This document shows positions 5,406 through 8,440 of a stretch of 8,440 bases of DNA, in pieces; position 1 is the stretch's first letter, and each line of letters begins with the position of its first letter. Origin of the DNA: CAIJXO01 sp041308645 (lineage in GTDB: Bacteria > Patescibacteriota > Minisyncoccia > Phycocordibacterales > GWA1-40-21); assembly GCA_041308645.1 (NCBI GenBank), contig JBFZBC010000006.1, positions 1 to 8,440 on the forward strand. Direction: 5' to 3'. A model generated the notes under the pieces. The model saw only the letters and a program-made list of their open reading frames with translations, did not search any database and had not been told where the DNA came from. Position numbers and translations under genes: made by a program.

Positions 5406-5434
5406 TTGTAATTTTTAGTATTTCATGGTATTGT
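5406..5434 (+). promoter_or_regulatory. promoter of the orphan 109-aa gene
   Basis: TTGTAA at 5406-5411, a 17-bp spacer, and TGG-TATTGT (extended -10, hexamer 5429-5434) form the most complete promoter of the window. The predicted start near 5441 leaves a leader of about 36 nt that contains a Shine-Dalgarno. Confidence 0.65.
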
Positions 5435-5466
5435 CTTAAAAGATTAGTTGGAAGTGAAAAATAATT

Positions 5467-5471
5467 GGAGG
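5467..5471 (+). promoter_or_regulatory. strong Shine-Dalgarno GGAGG fixing the start at 5477
   Basis: GGAGG lies 5 nt before ATG 5477. This spacing decides against the upstream TTG at 5465, which would place the ribosome-binding site inside the coding region. It is the only canonical Shine-Dalgarno seen before any gene in this window. Confidence 0.8.
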
Positions 5472-5476
5472 TGTTT

Positions 5477-5806
5477 ATGAGTATAATGAAAGTTGTCGTC
5501 GAAATTTGTGGTTATAGTGCGGCCGATAATTTTTTCAAAAACGTGGCGCGATTGGTGTATCACGATTTGAAGCTCAAAGGGTTGCCATTGATTTGTCCTG
5601 GAAACACACAGAAGTCAGTCGACCTCATATTTCAGTGTCTTAAGCCGGTGGAAGGTACGTTACAGGATGTTGATTTGGTCACTGTGTATCACACGGAGCC
5701 TAAAAATGAGGCCGAGAGACTTTTTCTTCAGGCGCTTGAACAATCCATTTTAGGACAAGGTAAGAAGTGCTTCTTTGCTTCTCACTATAATTGTCCAAAA
5801 CTTTGA
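5477..5806 (+). CDS. unrecognised small protein, 109 aa, own promoter and terminator
   Basis: I do not recognise this family. The product begins MSIMKVVVEICGYSAADNFF and alternates probable beta strands (KVVVEIC, GLPLIC, DLVTVYH, KKCFFAS) with helices (AADNFFKNVARLVYHDLK, EAERLFLQALEQSIL), the look of a small alpha/beta protein. There are five cysteines (11, 40, 54, 98, 106) but no paired CxxC, and no signal peptide or membrane helix. Base composition appears richer in G+C than the surrounding genes. It stands alone: consensus-like promoter, 36-nt leader, strong Shine-Dalgarno, and an intrinsic terminator right after it. That arrangement differs from the leaderless neighbours and would suit a highly or separately expressed gene, or one acquired from elsewhere. 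The start at 5477 is chosen from the Shine-Dalgarno; ATG 5486 is a less likely alternative. Confidence 0.7.
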   Translation: MSIMKVVVEICGYSAADNFFKNVARLVYHDLKLKGLPLICPGNTQKSVDLIFQCLKPVEGTLQDVDLVTVYHTEPKNEAERLFLQALEQSILGQGKKCFFASHYNCPKL

Positions 5807-5822
5807 AGCTATACGCTTCAAA
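5802..5822. repeat. small hairpin overlapping the stop codon of the orphan gene
   Basis: TTTGAAGC (5802-5809) pairs with GCTTCAAA (5815-5822) around a 5-nt TATAC loop. It lies just before the main terminator and includes the TGA stop. It may stabilise the 3' end; there is no T-run after it, so it is not a terminator by itself. Confidence 0.45.
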
Positions 5823-5829
5823 AATAAAA

Positions 5830-5855
5830 GGCTGTTTTTCGGAACAGCCTTTTTT
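5830..5855. terminator. bidirectional intrinsic terminator between the orphan gene and rnr
   Basis: GGCTGTTT (5830-5837) pairs with GAACAGCC (5842-5849) around a TTCG loop, with one U-G pair, followed by six T's at 5850-5855. On the opposite strand the same stem is followed by CTTTTATTTTT, so it can also end the rnr message arriving from the right. The rnr stop codon lies 2 nt from the T-run. Confidence 0.9.
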
Positions 5856-5856
5856 A

Positions 5857-7899
5857 TTATACTAAAACACAGTCAATCGCACGTTTTTCTAGATCAGAGT
5901 TGGTAATTTTAAATCTGACTTTATCTCCCAAACTGAATTTCTTTTTGGTTTTTTCACCTACTAAGCAGTAATTTTTTTTATCCAGAACATAATAATCTCC
6001 TCCCAAATCTCGAATTTTTACCATACCTTCAGCTCGTGTATTTTTTTCTTCTACATATATGCCCCACTCAGTTACGCCAGTTATAGTACCATCAAAAGTT
6101 TCACCAACCCTGTCCTGCATATATTCTATCTGTTTGTACTTCTTTGAATCTCTCTCGGCTTCAGCGGCGCGAATTTCTTTTTCGGTGGCATCAGCTGAAA
6201 TTTTTTCATATTTAATCCATTCACTTTTGGGTAACTTTTCATCTTTCAAATGTTTTTCCAGAAGGCGGTGAACCAGAAGATCCGGATAGCGTCTGATAGG
6301 GGAAGTGAAGTGAGTGTAAAACTCAAAAGCTAGGCCAAAATGCCCTATATTTTTTGTAGAGTAGATGGCTTTGGCCATGGAACGCACAGCCGCAGTTTTG
6401 ATTATTGATTCCTCCGCCTTACCTTCAATTTGTTTAAAAAGATTTTGTAGGTCTATTGCCTTTACTCCTTTTTGTTTTTCAACCGGTAATTCATAACCTA
6501 GAGCTTTGACAAAGATACTTAATGCGGTAATTTTCTCCTGATCAGGTAAATTGTGAATACGATATATAAAAGGACTGTCGGAATTTGTTTTTTTATAAGC
6601 TTTAAAAATAAACTCGGCCACTTCCTTGTTTGCCAAGAGCATATATTCTTCGACCAATTTATGAGTATCAAGTCTGGCTTTTTTATAAATTTTTATTGGT
6701 TTGCCGTTATCGTCTAGCTCAAAGGAAATCTCATCTTGCTCAAAATCAATAGCACCATGTATTGTTTTGTCTCGTCTTAATTTTTTTGCTATTTCATCTA
6801 GGGTTTTTAGTTCACTATAAAATTCACCGCTACCGGAATTTAAGGTTTCCTGAGCCGACTCATAAGTGAATCTTTTATTTGATTTAATAATTGTTTTTCC
6901 AAACCAACGAGAAAGTATTTTTGCATGCTTGTTAACCTCAAAAACTGCAGAAAAAGTTAGTTTTTCCTCATTTGGATTTAAACTGCAGATATCGTTTGAG
7001 AGTATTTCTGGTAGCATAGGGATAGTTCGGTCTACCAAATACACTGAGAATTCTCTTTTTACTGCCTCAGCGTCTAAATGGCTTTTCTCTCTGACATAAT
7101 GTGAGACATCAGCGATATGGATGCCTATTTCAAAATTGCCATTATGAAGAGATTTTATAGAAATAGAATCATCAAAGTCTTTGGCGTCTTTTGGGTCAAT
7201 GGTGAAGGTGGTAGTATTTCTAAAGTCAGTTCTTTTGGTAATTTCTAAGTCTGAAATAAGTTTTTCTGTCTTTTCTATATGTTTAGCTTCAACCTCCACT
7301 GCATCAGGAAAGTTTATTTCAAAACCTTTTTCATAAAGAATAGATTTCATCTCTGTATTATGTTCACCGGCTTTACCCAAGACTTGTATTATTTCTCCTT
7401 CTGGGCTGGCAAGCCCTTTCTTCCATCGGGTAATTTTCAAGAGAATTTTTTCATTAACAGCCGCTTTTTTGTTTACTATATTATCTTTAGATATCAAAAT
7501 ATTGGCATACATTTTTTTATCATCCGGCAGTAAATAGTAAACATCTTTTTCCCCGCCTAGTTGTCGGGTAGATTTTTTTAAAATCCCAGCAAAGACTTTT
7601 TTAGCTCTTTTTTCAATAGAAATAACCTTTCCGGAAATCCTCTGATTCTTTGGGTTTGGTAAAATAACTGCTAAAACTGTGTCGCCATTTAATGCGGTGT
7701 TTAAATTGTTATTTTGTATTTCAATATCTTCCCGACCTATTTGTCCAGAAGGCTTTGTCTTGTCTACAGAGCGTAAATAACCAACACCACGAGTATTTAC
7801 ACTTATGATTCCTGAAATATTCACTTGCTTTTGCTCTCGTGACCTACTCCTATGGCTATTTTGGTTTTTTGGATGATGGCGGCGTCTTTTGTTTAGCAT
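5857..7899 (-). CDS. rnr: ribonuclease R / VacB-family 3'-5' exoribonuclease, 680 aa
   Basis: RNase R degrades structured RNA from the 3' end and acts in mRNA decay and RNA quality control in the cytoplasm. The start is an Arg/Lys/His-rich tail (4-24), followed by cold-shock OB domains over about 27-175 (ISGIISVNTRGVGYLRS). The RNB catalytic domain begins near 224: IDPKDAKDFDDSISI at 234-248 supplies Asp235, Asp241, Asp243 and Asp244, the same spacing as Asp201/207/209/210 of E. coli RNase II. IHIADVSHYV follows at 260-269, and HFTSPIRRYPDLLVHRLL at 530-547 carries the arginines of the active site. An S1 domain fills 597-680. Compared with E. coli RNase R (813 residues) it lacks the N-terminal helix-turn-helix part and the Lys-rich C-terminal tail. 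It is convergent with the orphan gene and divergent from rpsP; its promoter is leaderless. Confidence 0.95.
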   Translation of the reverse strand: MLNKRRRHHPKNQNSHRSRSREQKQVNISGIISVNTRGVGYLRSVDKTKPSGQIGREDIEIQNNNLNTALNGDTVLAVILPNPKNQRISGKVISIEKRAKKVFAGILKKSTRQLGGEKDVYYLLPDDKKMYANILISKDNIVNKKAAVNEKILLKITRWKKGLASPEGEIIQVLGKAGEHNTEMKSILYEKGFEINFPDAVEVEAKHIEKTEKLISDLEITKRTDFRNTTTFTIDPKDAKDFDDSISIKSLHNGNFEIGIHIADVSHYVREKSHLDAEAVKREFSVYLVDRTIPMLPEILSNDICSLNPNEEKLTFSAVFEVNKHAKILSRWFGKTIIKSNKRFTYESAQETLNSGSGEFYSELKTLDEIAKKLRRDKTIHGAIDFEQDEISFELDDNGKPIKIYKKARLDTHKLVEEYMLLANKEVAEFIFKAYKKTNSDSPFIYRIHNLPDQEKITALSIFVKALGYELPVEKQKGVKAIDLQNLFKQIEGKAEESIIKTAAVRSMAKAIYSTKNIGHFGLAFEFYTHFTSPIRRYPDLLVHRLLEKHLKDEKLPKSEWIKYEKISADATEKEIRAAEAERDSKKYKQIEYMQDRVGETFDGTITGVTEWGIYVEEKNTRAEGMVKIRDLGGDYYVLDKKNYCLVGEKTKKKFSLGDKVRFKITNSDLEKRAIDCVLV

Positions 7900-7905
7900 C
7901 TGGTG

Positions 7906-7914
7906 ATTCTAGCA
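7906..7914 (-). promoter_or_regulatory. rnr: extended -10 promoter of rnr (leaderless geometry)
   Basis: On the minus strand TGC-TAGAAT is an extended -10; the hexamer occupies 7911 to 7906. Six nt (CACCAG) separate it from the ATG at 7899-7897, so the message should begin at the start codon. No good -35 is seen 17 bp farther upstream. Confidence 0.65.
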
Positions 7915-8084
7915 GAAAAGAGGCTAAAAGTATATTTACTGTTGACCCCAATACCATTTTTTGAGAGCAGATTACCTTGCCAGCTATTATTTAATAATTA
8001 AGTTATTATCTTTTGTCGCAAATTCTGAATAAAGTGAAAAGGGTACGGGGTTGGGAAAATATATTCGTTTCACTCCTTATTTTC
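7915..8084. other. divergent intergenic region between rnr and rpsP
   Basis: No gene is visible. The stretch holds an AT inverted repeat (TAATAA 7992-7997 and TTATTA 8003-8008) and a wider repeat, AGTGAAA (8033-8039) with TTTCACT (8068-8074), ending 10 bp before the rpsP -35. Between those arms lies a G-rich patch (8041-8055) unusual for this sequence. Either repeat could be a regulator site, but nothing in the window identifies one. Confidence 0.4.
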
Positions 8085-8113
8085 TTGACTATTTAATCGT
8101 TTTGATATAAGAT
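8085..8113 (+). promoter_or_regulatory. rpsP: promoter of rpsP (near-leaderless geometry)
   Basis: TTGACT at 8085-8090, a 17-bp spacer, and TAAGAT at 8108-8113 form a sigma-70 type promoter. The ATG at 8121 lies 7 nt after the hexamer, so the leader is zero or one base. An alternative hexamer, TATAAG at 8106-8111, would have a 15-bp spacer and a 3-nt leader. Confidence 0.65.
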
Positions 8114-8120
8114 AGCACCC

Positions 8121-8440
8121 ATGTTGATGATTAGATTACAACGAGTGGGAAGAATACATGAACCTAGTTTTCGTGTGGTTTTAGTGGATTCTAAGAGGGG
8201 ACCTAAAAGTGGTCAATTTTTGGAAGTACTTGGAAATCATGATACCAGAAAGGCTAAGAATAATAGTAATGTGGATGCTGATCGAATAAAATATTGGATC
8301 TCCAAAGGCGCTCAGCTTTCAGATACCATGAGAAATCTTTTGATTTCTAAGAAAATAATTACTGGTAAAAAAGTAAATGCTTTACCTAAAAAGCGCCCAA
8401 TTAAGAAGGAACTAACTCCGGAAGAAAAGAAAGCCGCTGA
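8121..8440 (+). CDS. rpsP: ribosomal protein S16 (bS16), 3' end outside the window
   Basis: The translation starts MLMIRLQRVGRIHEPSFRVV and continues with VDSKRGPKSGQFLEVLGNHD, VDADRIKYWISKGAQLSDTMRNLL, all hallmarks of bacterial S16, which binds 16S rRNA in the small-subunit body and is needed for assembly. The core S16 domain ends at about residue 80; a Lys/Pro-rich extension follows (KKRPIKKELTPEEKKAA) and is cut at residue 106 by the window edge. Such charged C-terminal tails are common in S16 of several lineages. ATG 8121 is chosen because the promoter places the transcript start there; ATG 8127 (MIRLQRVG) is an in-frame alternative two codons on. In many bacteria trmD and rplS lie downstream, but that cannot be seen here. 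Confidence 0.93.
   Translation, partial: MLMIRLQRVGRIHEPSFRVVLVDSKRGPKSGQFLEVLGNHDTRKAKNNSNVDADRIKYWISKGAQLSDTMRNLLISKKIITGKKVNALPKKRPIKKELTPEEKKAA

Noticed and set aside
5465..5476. TTG at 5465 as the start of the orphan gene (113 aa)
   Set aside because: It would put the GGAGG Shine-Dalgarno inside the coding region and has no ribosome site of its own; ATG 5477 has ideal spacing.
8041..8055. G-quadruplex in the rnr-rpsP intergenic region
   Set aside because: Only three G-runs of three or more are present; four are needed for an intramolecular quadruplex.
1..8440. UGA recoding as in some candidate phyla (Gracilibacteria, Absconditabacteria)
   Set aside because: TGA ends the acetyltransferase exactly at the overlap with the next start and ends the orphan gene just before its terminator, and the core genes read without internal TGA.

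Overview
The window is AT-rich and reads throughout with the standard bacterial code (TGA is used as a stop at 1822-1824 and 5804-5806). The style of the genes suggests a small-genome bacterium of the Candidate Phyla Radiation (Patescibacteria, probably Parcubacteria-like): compact operons, little Shine-Dalgarno sequence, a Gmad2-domain lipidless membrane protein, DUF378 and DUF2892 membrane proteins, and a shortened RNase R. That assignment is inferred from gene content and is not proven by any single marker here.

Layout. Positions 1-243 hold the 3' end of an unidentified gene and a 43-residue, very acidic, internally repeated protein. Positions 263-575 hold a cysteine-free ArsR-type repressor behind a 16-bp perfect palindrome. 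An identical 26-bp copy of that operator lies after the regulator, in front of a tight five-gene operon (678-3480): RBBP9-like serine hydrolase, GNAT acetyltransferase, DUF167 protein, membrane-anchored Gmad2 protein, and a secreted/membrane protein ending in DUF2892. A separate DUF378 membrane gene (3634-3846) ends in a strong hairpin terminator. After it come a short decayed duplicate of the Gmad2 gene 3' end and a promoter with a GAAC-N4-GTTC SOS box driving dinB (DNA polymerase IV, 4107-5381). A self-contained orphan gene (5477-5806) has its own promoter, the only strong Shine-Dalgarno in the window, and a terminator shared with the convergent rnr gene (5857-7899, minus strand). At the right edge, divergent from rnr, the ribosomal protein S16 gene (rpsP) begins and runs out of the window.

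How it works together. Two regulatory circuits can be read from sequence: ArsR-type control of its own gene and probably of the 678-3480 operon, and LexA-type control of dinB. The most consistent signal is promoter geometry. Five first genes of transcription units (arsR-like, hydrolase, dinB, rnr, rpsP) have the -10 hexamer ending only 6 or 7 nt before the ATG and no Shine-Dalgarno, so transcription should begin at or next to the A of the start codon: leaderless mRNAs. I found no tRNA, rRNA, CRISPR array or insertion sequence, and no wholly new multi-gene system that the sequence alone could establish.
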